A stretch of DNA of 55,080 nucleotides from Streptomyces scabichelini (lineage in GTDB: Bacteria > Actinomycetota > Actinomycetes > Streptomycetales > Streptomycetaceae). Below the pieces are notes generated by a model that saw nothing but the letters and a program-made list of their open reading frames with translations, was not told the origin of the DNA and made no database searches. Shown here piece after piece: positions 48,384 through 55,080 of the stretch. The DNA lies in NCBI RefSeq assembly GCF_011045015.1, contig NZ_JAAKZY010000048.1, positions 1 to 55,080 on the forward strand, in the 5' to 3' direction. How positions within the stretch are numbered: position 1 is the first letter of the stretch; each line of letters opens with the position of its first letter. The position numbers were made by a program, and so were the translations under genes.

Positions 48384-50306
48384 ATGGCCACGGCGACGAC
48401 CGATCCACACAATTTGTTCCTTCGCGAGGACACCGAGATCCAGGGCGACGTACTCGCCGGGTTCAAGAAGGACCATATGCAGCTGCTGTTCCTGCGGTTC
48501 GAGGACCAGCAAATGGCGCGGACGTGGCTGAAGCAGTTGCGACCTCTCATCGCCACCACCGGTCAGGTGGCGAAATTCAACAGGGAATTCTCCCGGGCCC
48601 GCTCGTACTCAGGCGGCGACGACCCGAGGAACCTGAACGCGCTGTGGTACGGCCTCAGCCTCACCTTCGAAGGGCTGGCCTTCCTCACCGGCCACAACCC
48701 GCTGCCCGGCGTCGACGACAACACCAAGGACGGCCCGCTGAAAGCCTTCATGCAGGGCCCGGCCAAGCGGGCGGCGGATCTGGGCGACACGGGCCCGAAC
48801 GCCCCCAAGAACTGGCTCTTCGGCAACTTCGGCGACGGACGTGTCCACGCGGTGCTCACCCTCGCCGCCGACCAGCCGCACGTGCTGCGGGCCACCCTCG
48901 GCGACGTACGCCAGGACCTCGCCCGCGCCAAGATCGTCACCGTCTATGAGCAGGAGGGCGCCACTCTCGAAGGCCCTCGCCGAGGCCGGGAGCACTTCGG
49001 CTTCAAGGACGGCGTCAGCGAGCCGGCCGTGAAGTACCTCGACGAGCCCGACCCCGACCCCGAGAAGTCGCAGTACGAGAAGGGCCACCCGGGCACCATC
49101 CTCGTCAACCCCGGCGAGTTCGTCGTAGGTCTTGAGCGGGAGCGTCCCCACCCGCTGCCGTATCCGGAGTGGGCGCACAACGGCTCCTTCCAGGTGGTGC
49201 GCCGGCTGGCGCAGGACGTCCCCGGCTGGTGGGCCGGTGTGGCCGAACAGCTGAAGGTGCTGAAGGAGGCGAAGGCCGCGCCCCCGCAGGCCACGACCGA
49301 GTGGCTGGCGGCCCGCGTCGTCGGACGCTGGCGCTCCGGAACCCCCGTGGCGAAGTGCCCGCACGCCGACATGTCGTACAACGCGGAGTCGTCGAACGAC
49401 AACCTGATCTCGTTCAGGGACGACCCCGACGGGACGACCACCCCGCTCTGGTCCCACCTGCGCAACACCAACCCGCGGGACGGCTTCCCGGACAGGAAGA
49501 ACCCCGGGAAGTTCCACCCGGACACGAAGTTCAACCACCGCCGGATCATGCGCCGCGGCATTCCCTACGGCCTGCCGTTCGACCCGGCCGCCTCGGCGCT
49601 CAACGGCCCGGACGGGCCACGCGGCCTGGTCTTCGTCTGCTACCAGGCCGACCTGTATCGGCAGTTCGAGTTCATCCAGCGGAACTGGATGAACGACAAG
49701 ACGTTCCCCAAGCCCAACCCCGACCCCCACCACGAGAAGGTGGACCCCGGCCCGCTCCCCGCCGGCGCCGACCCCGTGGCGGGCGAGGAGACCGTGGTCT
49801 GCTGGGAGCGTCCTGAGGGCGGCGAGCAGGTCGCGCTGAAGTTCTCCCAGTTCGTACGGACCGAGGGGGCGGTGTACGCCTTCGTGCCGTCGGTCTCGGT
49901 CCTCGACCAGCTGGCCGAGGGCCGGATGAACACCAACATGGTCGTCTTGGGCCCGACGATGTTCACAGTCGACAGCTTCGACAACACCGAGCGCGACAGG
50001 GTCGACTCGGGCACGGTGAGGCTGTTCCTCCAGAAGGACGGCAACCTTGTGGTCGTCGACAAGAGCGACAACGTGCTCTGGGCCGCGGACACCGCCAACC
50101 CCGCCCGCGACAAGACCCAGGCCAGGTTCCAGGACGGGGAGCTCTTCGTCTGCACCGTGAAGGAGCGCAACCAGATCGACAAAAAGCTCTGGTCCTCCGG
50201 CACCGCAGGCAACCCCGAGGCCAAACTTGTCGTCCAGACGGACGGGAACGTGGTGATCTACCACCACGGCCGGGCGATCTGGCACACCGACACCGCTGTC
50301 CGCTGA
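48384..50306 (+). CDS. DyP-type peroxidase fused to a B-lectin domain
   Basis: 640 aa from ATG 48384. The DyP domain covers ~1-480: heme-site motif FGFKDGVSEP (GxxDG, distal Asp and Arg context), long mid region, and the proximal His/Arg region NPRDGFPDRKN, KFNHRRIMRRGIPYG. The last ~110 residues are a bulb-type mannose-binding lectin domain with repeats VRLFLQKDGNLVVVDKSDNV (QxDxNxVxY-like) and AKLVVQTDGNVVIYHHGRAI. No signal peptide is seen. Lectin fusion suggests binding to a glycan, with peroxidase activity on H2O2 made by the neighbouring oxidase. Confidence 0.92.
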   Translation: MATATTDPHNLFLREDTEIQGDVLAGFKKDHMQLLFLRFEDQQMARTWLKQLRPLIATTGQVAKFNREFSRARSYSGGDDPRNLNALWYGLSLTFEGLAFLTGHNPLPGVDDNTKDGPLKAFMQGPAKRAADLGDTGPNAPKNWLFGNFGDGRVHAVLTLAADQPHVLRATLGDVRQDLARAKIVTVYEQEGATLEGPRRGREHFGFKDGVSEPAVKYLDEPDPDPEKSQYEKGHPGTILVNPGEFVVGLERERPHPLPYPEWAHNGSFQVVRRLAQDVPGWWAGVAEQLKVLKEAKAAPPQATTEWLAARVVGRWRSGTPVAKCPHADMSYNAESSNDNLISFRDDPDGTTTPLWSHLRNTNPRDGFPDRKNPGKFHPDTKFNHRRIMRRGIPYGLPFDPAASALNGPDGPRGLVFVCYQADLYRQFEFIQRNWMNDKTFPKPNPDPHHEKVDPGPLPAGADPVAGEETVVCWERPEGGEQVALKFSQFVRTEGAVYAFVPSVSVLDQLAEGRMNTNMVVLGPTMFTVDSFDNTERDRVDSGTVRLFLQKDGNLVVVDKSDNVLWAADTANPARDKTQARFQDGELFVCTVKERNQIDKKLWSSGTAGNPEAKLVVQTDGNVVIYHHGRAIWHTDTAVR

Positions 50307-50334
50307 CGCCCCACCGCGTGCGTCGCTCCCGTCA

Positions 50335-50369
50335 GCCGCCCACCCGCCTCACAAGGGCGGGTGGGCGGC
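50335..50369. terminator. Bidirectional terminator between the DyP and P450 genes
   Basis: GCCGCCCACCCGCC (50335-50348) pairs with GGCGGGTGGGCGGC (50356-50369). The P450 stop codon lies in the 7-base loop. Confidence 0.88.
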
Positions 50370-51593
50370 CGTGGACCTCCGGTCTGCGCCGCCTTCCGTC
50401 CAGGTGACGGGAAGGGCGGCGAGCACTTGGAGGCGCTGGTGTTCCGACCAGCCCGCGGACGCTTCAGGGACCGCAGGGCGCAGCGTGGGAAAGCGGGCCA
50501 GTAGTGACGTGAGGCCGATCCGTAGTTCCGCCCGCGCCAGATGGGACGCCAGGCAGCGGTGGATGCCGTGGCCGAAGGCCACATGCGGATTGGGGTCACG
50601 GCCCAGATCGAGGCGCTCGGCGTCGGGGAAGACCTCCGGGTCGTGGTTGGCGGAGTTGAGCGAGGCCACGACGGACTCCCCCGCGCGGACGGTGACCCCG
50701 GCGATGTCCACATCCTCGGTGGCCACCCGTATCTGACCGTCCCTCAGCACCAGGTGGTAGCGCAGCAGTTCCTCCACTGCGCTCTCCGCGAGCGCTGGTT
50801 CGTCCCGCAGCCGCGCGAGGTCGGCGGGCCGGTGCAGCAGCGTCCACAGGGCGGAGGCCAGGGCGGTCGTCACCACCGTGTGGCCCGCGAACAGCAGACT
50901 GATGCCCATTCCGGTCAGCTCGGCGTCGGAGAGTACGCCCTGCTCGTCGTGCGCGGTGACCAGGGCACTGAACAGATCGTCTCCGGGTGCCGAGCGCCGG
51001 GAGTCCATCAGGGCGGCCAGGTAGTGGCACATCTCCCGCTGGGCCGCCGTGATCCGCTCCAGGGGGCCCTTGCCGTTCATCCTGTCCACCAGGGCCAGGA
51101 TCCGGTCACCGTCCTCGGCCGGGACGCCCAGCCAGGCGCAGATCACGGCCATGGGCAGGGGGCGTGCGAAATCGGCGACCAGGTCGGCGGGCGGGCCGGC
51201 CTCGGCCATGGCGTCGAGCAGCCCGTCGCTGATCTTCTGGATCACCGACAGCGACCGCTGGACCTGCCGCGCCCTGAACTCCGGCATGACCAGCCGGCGC
51301 AGCCGGGCGTGGTCCGGCGGCTCGGTGTCACGCAGCAGGGAGACGCCGGGTGGGAAGGGGGTCGTGAACAGACGGGGCGCGTCGGGCGCGGTGTTGGCCG
51401 TCACGCCGAACCGCCGGTCGCGGAGCACCTGCCGTACGTCCTCGTACCGGGTCACCAGCCAGACCTCGTGTCCGCTGGCGATGACCACACGGGTCGCGGG
51501 TTCGTTCTCGCGCAGCCAGGCCAGCCTCTCGAACACCTCGGGGTGGACACGGGTGTCGAAGGGGAAGGCGACGGGTCGGCTCGGGACGGGCAT
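50349..51593 (-). CDS. Cytochrome P450
   Basis: 414 aa from ATG 51593 (GAGGAG nine bases upstream; GTG 51602 sits too near it). I-helix AGHTVVTT, ExxR in ESAVEELLRY, PERF-like region ERLDLGRDPNPHVAFGHG, heme loop FGHGIHRCLASHLAR, where the residue after the Cys-Leu is Ala instead of the usual Gly. This is a bacterial class I enzyme needing ferredoxin and reductase from elsewhere. Last gene of a five-gene minus-strand operon, so a late oxidative tailoring step is likely. Confidence 0.95.
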   Translation of the reverse strand: MPVPSRPVAFPFDTRVHPEVFERLAWLRENEPATRVVIASGHEVWLVTRYEDVRQVLRDRRFGVTANTAPDAPRLFTTPFPPGVSLLRDTEPPDHARLRRLVMPEFRARQVQRSLSVIQKISDGLLDAMAEAGPPADLVADFARPLPMAVICAWLGVPAEDGDRILALVDRMNGKGPLERITAAQREMCHYLAALMDSRRSAPGDDLFSALVTAHDEQGVLSDAELTGMGISLLFAGHTVVTTALASALWTLLHRPADLARLRDEPALAESAVEELLRYHLVLRDGQIRVATEDVDIAGVTVRAGESVVASLNSANHDPEVFPDAERLDLGRDPNPHVAFGHGIHRCLASHLARAELRIGLTSLLARFPTLRPAVPEASAGWSEHQRLQVLAALPVTWTEGGADRRSTAAHPPL

Positions 51594-51614
51594 CGGAGCC
51601 ACTCCTCACTCGAC

Positions 51615-52844
51615 TCAGGGTTTGTGGAAGGACGGATCGTGGTCCTCGCCGAGCGCGGCGCGGCCGATGGTGGCGAGGATGTGGTCGTCGTTGTCGTGGC
51701 GCTGGTAGAAGGTCAGGTCGCGCAGGATCCGCTCCACCGGGCTCGGGCGGACCAGACTGCGGGCCCCGCAGGCACGGATGCAGTGGTGGACGGTCTCCTC
51801 CGCCAGGTGCTCGATGACATGCCGGGCCTTGCTGCCGGCGAGCCTGGCCTCGTCCGCCCTGCCTTCGTCCCACAGCCCGGCGACATGGCGCAGCCACAGG
51901 CGGGCGGTGTCCACATTGACCGCCATGCTGCCCACCCGCTGCCGTACGTACGGGTCGGCGCCCTTGTCCTGCTTCTTGAGGTACGCCAGCCCGTAGTCGT
52001 ACGCGGCCTCGGCGGCGCCCAGGAAGCTCGAGGCGTAGTGGGGGACGAACGCGGCCTGCCAGTGCCCGGTGAGATAACTGCCGGGTGCGCCGATGAGGTG
52101 GTCCCGGGGGATGAACGTGTCGTCGAACCGCACCATGTGGCTGACCGTCGCGCGCATGCCCACCGGGTCCCACCACGAGCTGTCGACGGTGACGGTCGGC
52201 TCCGACAGATCGCAGGCGAGCATCAGCAGTTGGCTGCCGGCGGCCCGGCCGTTCCGGGCGGACTGTGTGGACTGTGCGGGCTGGGCATGTCGGGCTCCGC
52301 CGGGTCCGGCCGGGTCGACGAACAGGATGGCCCACTGGGCGCCGGTGGCACTGGTGGCGAACGCCTTGGTGCCCCGTACGGTCCAGCCCCCCTCGACGGG
52401 GGTGAGCGTGGTGCCGAAACGGCTGCTCTCCCCGGGCTTGGGTGCCCGGGGCTCGCCGCTCCAGGCGACCCACTTCTCGCCGCGCTCGACCACGCCCGCG
52501 AACCAGCGCTGTTTCTGCCCGGGTGTCCCCAGGGCGTCGATGAGCACCAGGGAGTTGGCGTGCCCTTCCCAGCAGCGCGCCAGCGACAGATCTGCTGCGG
52601 CCAGGGTGGTGGTCAGCTCCCACAGGGCCAGCGTGTTGCGCTGCTGCGGGCCGAAGCCGAGGCCGCCGTACTCGCGCGGTACGGCGGCGGCCAGCAGACC
52701 GGCGGCGAAGAGGTCGTCGAAGTCCTCGGCGGGGAAGGCCGCCCTGCGGTCGTAGTCCTCCGCGCGGGCGGAGAACGTCTCCACCGCGAGCTTCGCCGCG
52801 CTGTCGAGGGCGGCGCGTTCGGCGAGAACCGGGTCGGCGGTCAT
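51615..52844 (-). CDS. Acyl-CoA dehydrogenase-like flavoenzyme
   Basis: 409 aa from ATG 52844, overlapping the stop of the upstream gene (ATGA). N-terminal helical domain (FPAEDFDDLFAAGLLAAAVP, REYGGLGFGP), central beta domain (WVAWSGEPRAP; GGWTVRGTKAFATSATGAQW), C-terminal helices with KARHVIEHLAEETVHHCIRA. Some members of this fold in biosynthetic clusters act as desaturases or monooxygenases. The usual catalytic Glu is not obvious to me. Substrate unknown. Confidence 0.9.
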   Translation of the reverse strand: MTADPVLAERAALDSAAKLAVETFSARAEDYDRRAAFPAEDFDDLFAAGLLAAAVPREYGGLGFGPQQRNTLALWELTTTLAAADLSLARCWEGHANSLVLIDALGTPGQKQRWFAGVVERGEKWVAWSGEPRAPKPGESSRFGTTLTPVEGGWTVRGTKAFATSATGAQWAILFVDPAGPGGARHAQPAQSTQSARNGRAAGSQLLMLACDLSEPTVTVDSSWWDPVGMRATVSHMVRFDDTFIPRDHLIGAPGSYLTGHWQAAFVPHYASSFLGAAEAAYDYGLAYLKKQDKGADPYVRQRVGSMAVNVDTARLWLRHVAGLWDEGRADEARLAGSKARHVIEHLAEETVHHCIRACGARSLVRPSPVERILRDLTFYQRHDNDDHILATIGRAALGEDHDPSFHKP

Positions 52845-53257
52845 GGGAGAGGAGCCCCTTCCAGGGATGCGGACGGCCGGGCGTGTTCCGGACGGTAGTA
52901 GTGGGCGCGGTACATCACGGGCGGCGTCCGCCGGTCGTCGGGGTGGGACGTGTGGACGTCGATGGTCAGCAGGCCGCGGTTGAGGTAGCCGCAGAGGATG
53001 GCGTCGAGGGAGCCGAGCCGCCCCTCGGCGAGGAAGCCCACGGCCTGGCCGTCGCCGTCCGGGTCCAGCAGCGCTGTGGCGGTGAGTGCGGTGTGGCTGT
53101 CGGGGACGCCGGGGCCGCCCTCGGCGATGGTCAGTGCGAGTCGGCCCTCGTCGTCGATGACGTCGACGAGCCGGATGCCGGTGGCGGTGGTGTCGAAGTT
53201 GACCCACCCGCCGGTGAGTTCGGCCAGGTCGGACAGGTCGGTGTGCGGTGCGTTCAT
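52841..53257 (-). CDS. Small beta-barrel-like protein, paralogue 2
   Basis: 138 aa from ATG 53257, coupled to both neighbours by ATGA overlaps. It opens with LAELTGGWVNFDTTATGIRL (L-x-G-x-W-x-N-x-D) and is strand-rich (GRLALTIAEGGPG; SLDAILCGYLNRGLLTIDVH), ending RYR-like (VMYRAHYYRP). The same layout appears in the gene before it. The lipocalin/avidin-like opening suggests a small-molecule binder or a cyclase; family not identified. Confidence 0.75.
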   Translation of the reverse strand: MNAPHTDLSDLAELTGGWVNFDTTATGIRLVDVIDDEGRLALTIAEGGPGVPDSHTALTATALLDPDGDGQAVGFLAEGRLGSLDAILCGYLNRGLLTIDVHTSHPDDRRTPPVMYRAHYYRPEHARPSASLEGAPLP

Positions 53258-53700
53258 GCGCCCTCCCCCACCGGGTGGAAGAACGACCGGGTCCACGTGC
53301 CGGGGCCGCCGCCGTCGAGGGGGACGCTGGAGGCGGTGGCCACCAGGATGCCCGTCTTGTGGTAGGCGCAGAGAACCGTGCGGAACGCGCCGAGTTCGTA
53401 GACGGCGGAGAACGAAGAGGCCACGGATGGCGCGCCGGGCGCGGTGTAGACGGCCGCCGGTACCTCGCCCCAGTCGGGCGGCTGCCGGTCCGCCGCGAAG
53501 CGGCCGTCGGCCGCGATGCTGCCGAGGACCCGTACGGCGATGCCCGTTCCCCGCGCGGCGACGGTCAGCCGGAGAGGGCCTTTGGACATCGCTCTCCGGT
53601 CGGTGTTGAGCCAGTCGCCCAGCAGGGCCGAGACGTCGGGACGGTCGAGTGGGAGCGGCCGGGCAGATGGTGCCGCACCGGCCGCCGAGCGGATGGTCAT
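53254..53700 (-). CDS. Small beta-barrel-like protein, paralogue 1
   Basis: 148 aa from ATG 53700. Core VSALLGDWLNTDRRAMSKGP aligns with the LxGxWxNxD opening of the next gene; later TVLCAYHKTGILVATASSVP matches its AILCGYLNRGLLTIDVH, and both end in a basic-aromatic motif (WTRSFFHP here). A tandem gene pair of a family not recognised. Its start overlaps the stop of the DHQD/SDH gene. Confidence 0.75.
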   Translation of the reverse strand: MTIRSAAGAAPSARPLPLDRPDVSALLGDWLNTDRRAMSKGPLRLTVAARGTGIAVRVLGSIAADGRFAADRQPPDWGEVPAAVYTAPGAPSVASSFSAVYELGAFRTVLCAYHKTGILVATASSVPLDGGGPGTWTRSFFHPVGEGA

Positions 53701-55080
53701 GAAGTGCTCTCCCTTCCACAGAGATGCGCCGTGATGTCCTGACGGAAGTCCTGAGGGAAACCCTGACGGGAGCACAGGGACCGCAACGGCACGGCAGGAG
53801 GCATCGGATGCCCCGTCAGCAGCCGGAACTGCTCCTGGACCTCGACGAGCAGCACCTCCCAGCCGTCGATGCCCAGCAGCCCGCGGGCGCGCGCGGCCTC
53901 CATCAGCGGGGTGGGCGGATCCCGGTACGCCATCTCGAGCACGGCGGCCGTGGGGTCGGCCGTCGCGACGGGAAAGGGCGGCCGTTCCACCAGCGAGGTG
54001 GCCTGGACGAGGACGCCGTAGCCGGCCGCGCTGAACCCGGACAGCGGTACGTACGGGACACGCATCCGCCGTGAGGCGTCCTGGCCCCGCGCGTGCCCGC
54101 GGTTGACGAGGGTCACTCGAGCCCCGGCCATCAGGAGGGCCAGCGCGACCGCTCGCCCGGCGCCGCCGCATCCGACGACCGCCGCCCGAAGGCCCGCCGG
54201 CTGGATCCCGGCCCGGGCCAGGGCATGCAGGGCGCCCACCGTGTCGGTGGTGTCGGCCCGCCAGAGCCCGTCGTCCTGCCACATGAGGTTTGCCGCACCG
54301 CACCCCTGGGCCGTCGGGCTCGCCACGTCCGCCAGCTCCAGGGCGGTCTCCTTGTGAGGGGCGGTCACCGTCAGTCCCCGCACCGGCAGTCCGCTCTTCT
54401 CCCCGAAGCGGACGGCGGCCCGCCAGAACGGCGTCAGAGCCTGCGCCGGGAACGGAAGATGGAGCGCGGGCAGGCCCAGCGCGCGCAGTGCCGCGTTGTG
54501 CAGGCGCGGCGACAGCGAACGCCCGGAGTTCCGGCCCACGATGCCGAAGAGGCCGTGCAGCGGCGGGAGTTCGGGCAGCCCGTAGTCCGTCACCAGTTGC
54601 CCGACGCTCGGCATTCCGTCCGGGCCCGGCGCCGAGACCCGGCCGAACACCACGGGCGCACCCAGCCAGGGGGCCAGGACGCGGGTCCAGGTGCCGACGG
54701 GACCGGACACGAACGCGGTCACGTCTGAGCGCCGGAGGCCGGCCAGCAGCAGCGGTGCCGCCGTGGTGCCGTACTCCCCTTCCTCTCCTTCTTCCTCCCC
54801 TTCCTCTCCTTCGCTCTCCTGCTCCGGACTCGGGGAGCGGGCCGTGAGGAGGTACAGCGCGGCGGGGACGGCCTGCAGCGAGGCGAAGGCTGCCCGCAGG
54901 GCGGCGTGGCCGTCGGTGTCCGGACCGGCCGGGAGCGTCCCGTGCCAGGAGATGCGCCGTCGTCCGGCGGGGACGGCGGCCAGGAGTTCCGGCAGCTCCA
55001 GATCGCCCGGCCACTCGAGATCGACCATGTCGTAGTGGTCCGCCGCGCGCAGAAGCCGCGTGACCCGCTCGGCCGGGGCC
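53697..55080 (-). CDS. 3-dehydroquinate dehydratase/shikimate dehydrogenase fusion (5' end cut by the window)
   Basis: The frame stays open through the right edge, so the gene starts outside. Visible residues begin ...ERVTRLLRAADHYDMVDLEW and RRRISWHGTLPAG, the middle of a type I dehydroquinate dehydratase. An acidic linker (EGEEGEEEGEEGEYG) precedes LHGLFGIVGRNSGRSLSPRL and the shikimate dehydrogenase substrate site (TVTAPHKETALELADVASPT; AANLMW) and NADP site AVVGCGGAGRAVALAL. Type I DHQD-SDH fusions are typical of plants and rare in bacteria. In this operon it probably supplies a shikimate-type precursor for the P450 pathway. Confidence 0.88.
   Translation of the reverse strand, partial: APAERVTRLLRAADHYDMVDLEWPGDLELPELLAAVPAGRRRISWHGTLPAGPDTDGHAALRAAFASLQAVPAALYLLTARSPSPEQESEGEEGEEEGEEGEYGTTAAPLLLAGLRRSDVTAFVSGPVGTWTRVLAPWLGAPVVFGRVSAPGPDGMPSVGQLVTDYGLPELPPLHGLFGIVGRNSGRSLSPRLHNAALRALGLPALHLPFPAQALTPFWRAAVRFGEKSGLPVRGLTVTAPHKETALELADVASPTAQGCGAANLMWQDDGLWRADTTDTVGALHALARAGIQPAGLRAAVVGCGGAGRAVALALLMAGARVTLVNRGHARGQDASRRMRVPYVPLSGFSAAGYGVLVQATSLVERPPFPVATADPTAAVLEMAYRDPPTPLMEAARARGLLGIDGWEVLLVEVQEQFRLLTGHPMPPAVPLRSLCSRQGFPQDFRQDITAHLCGRESTS

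Noticed and set aside
54777..54822. CT-rich run in the DHQD/SDH gene as a sequencing artefact or frameshift
   Set aside because: The frame stays open and both enzyme domains are in the same frame on each side; it encodes an acidic linker.

Overview
High-GC actinobacterial DNA with Streptomyces-like gene content: a canonical-looking actinobacterial RNA polymerase alpha subunit, frequent ATGA/TGATG stop-start overlaps, GTG starts, and an actinomycete integrative and conjugative element (AICE) of the pSAM2/SLP1 type. I read it as Streptomyces or a close relative. All family names come from reading the translated sequence; no database search was run.

Layout. (1) 1-1017: chromosomal flank with a 21/84-bp minisatellite, a single-domain response regulator and a complete tRNA-Arg(CCG). 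(2) 976-22173: a nearly complete AICE integrated in the 3' half of that tRNA. It carries a divergent cargo gene next to attL (1713-4289, an HTH-NTPase-TPR protein). A long minus-strand transfer and replication block (14936 to 4334) encodes small Spd-like membrane and zinc-finger proteins, a TraB-type FtsK translocase, a primase-polymerase, a RepA-like ATPase, an excisionase and a tyrosine integrase. A control module follows (XRE-DUF5919 regulator, Nudix protein resembling the pSAM2 immunity factor Pif, HD protein, double winged-helix GntR protein). A 4.1-kb cargo island is bracketed by ~165-bp direct repeats. (3) 22174-30469: a second, decayed element sharing the same 42-bp attachment core. 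It has its own integrase and excisionase, a broken rolling-circle-type rep gene, a decapitated protein kinase, small orphan genes, fossil pieces of a further integrase fused to an IS1380-type transposase remnant, and an intact VapBC-like toxin-antitoxin pair. The 42-bp core therefore occurs three times (976, 22132, 30428), and each copy is followed by a different hairpin terminator.

(4) 30470-55080: accessory chromosome. It begins with a complete stand-alone rpoA outside any ribosomal-protein operon, then a TetR remnant, RidA and HxlR divergent genes, a metal-efflux block (CmtR-like sensor, two CDF transporters, a broken methyltransferase-like gene), a lipoprotein, an alpha/beta hydrolase, an FMN alpha-hydroxyacid oxidase and a TOPRIM protein. 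Next come a sigma/anti-sigma/ABC-exporter operon, a PL7 alginate lyase, an acetyltransferase, a secreted copper-radical oxidase divergent from a DyP peroxidase-lectin fusion, and a five-gene biosynthetic-looking operon: dehydroquinate dehydratase/shikimate dehydrogenase fusion cut by the window edge, two paralogous small barrel-like proteins, an acyl-CoA-dehydrogenase-like enzyme and a cytochrome P450.

The most interesting points are the triple att array with two unrelated replication modules, the repeated CCCGGACAG palindromes that link the rep gene to the cargo-flanking repeats, the CTAGCGG repeat cluster beside traB, the HTH-NTPase-TPR gene as a candidate defence protein, the isolated rpoA, and the P450/DHQD-SDH cluster.
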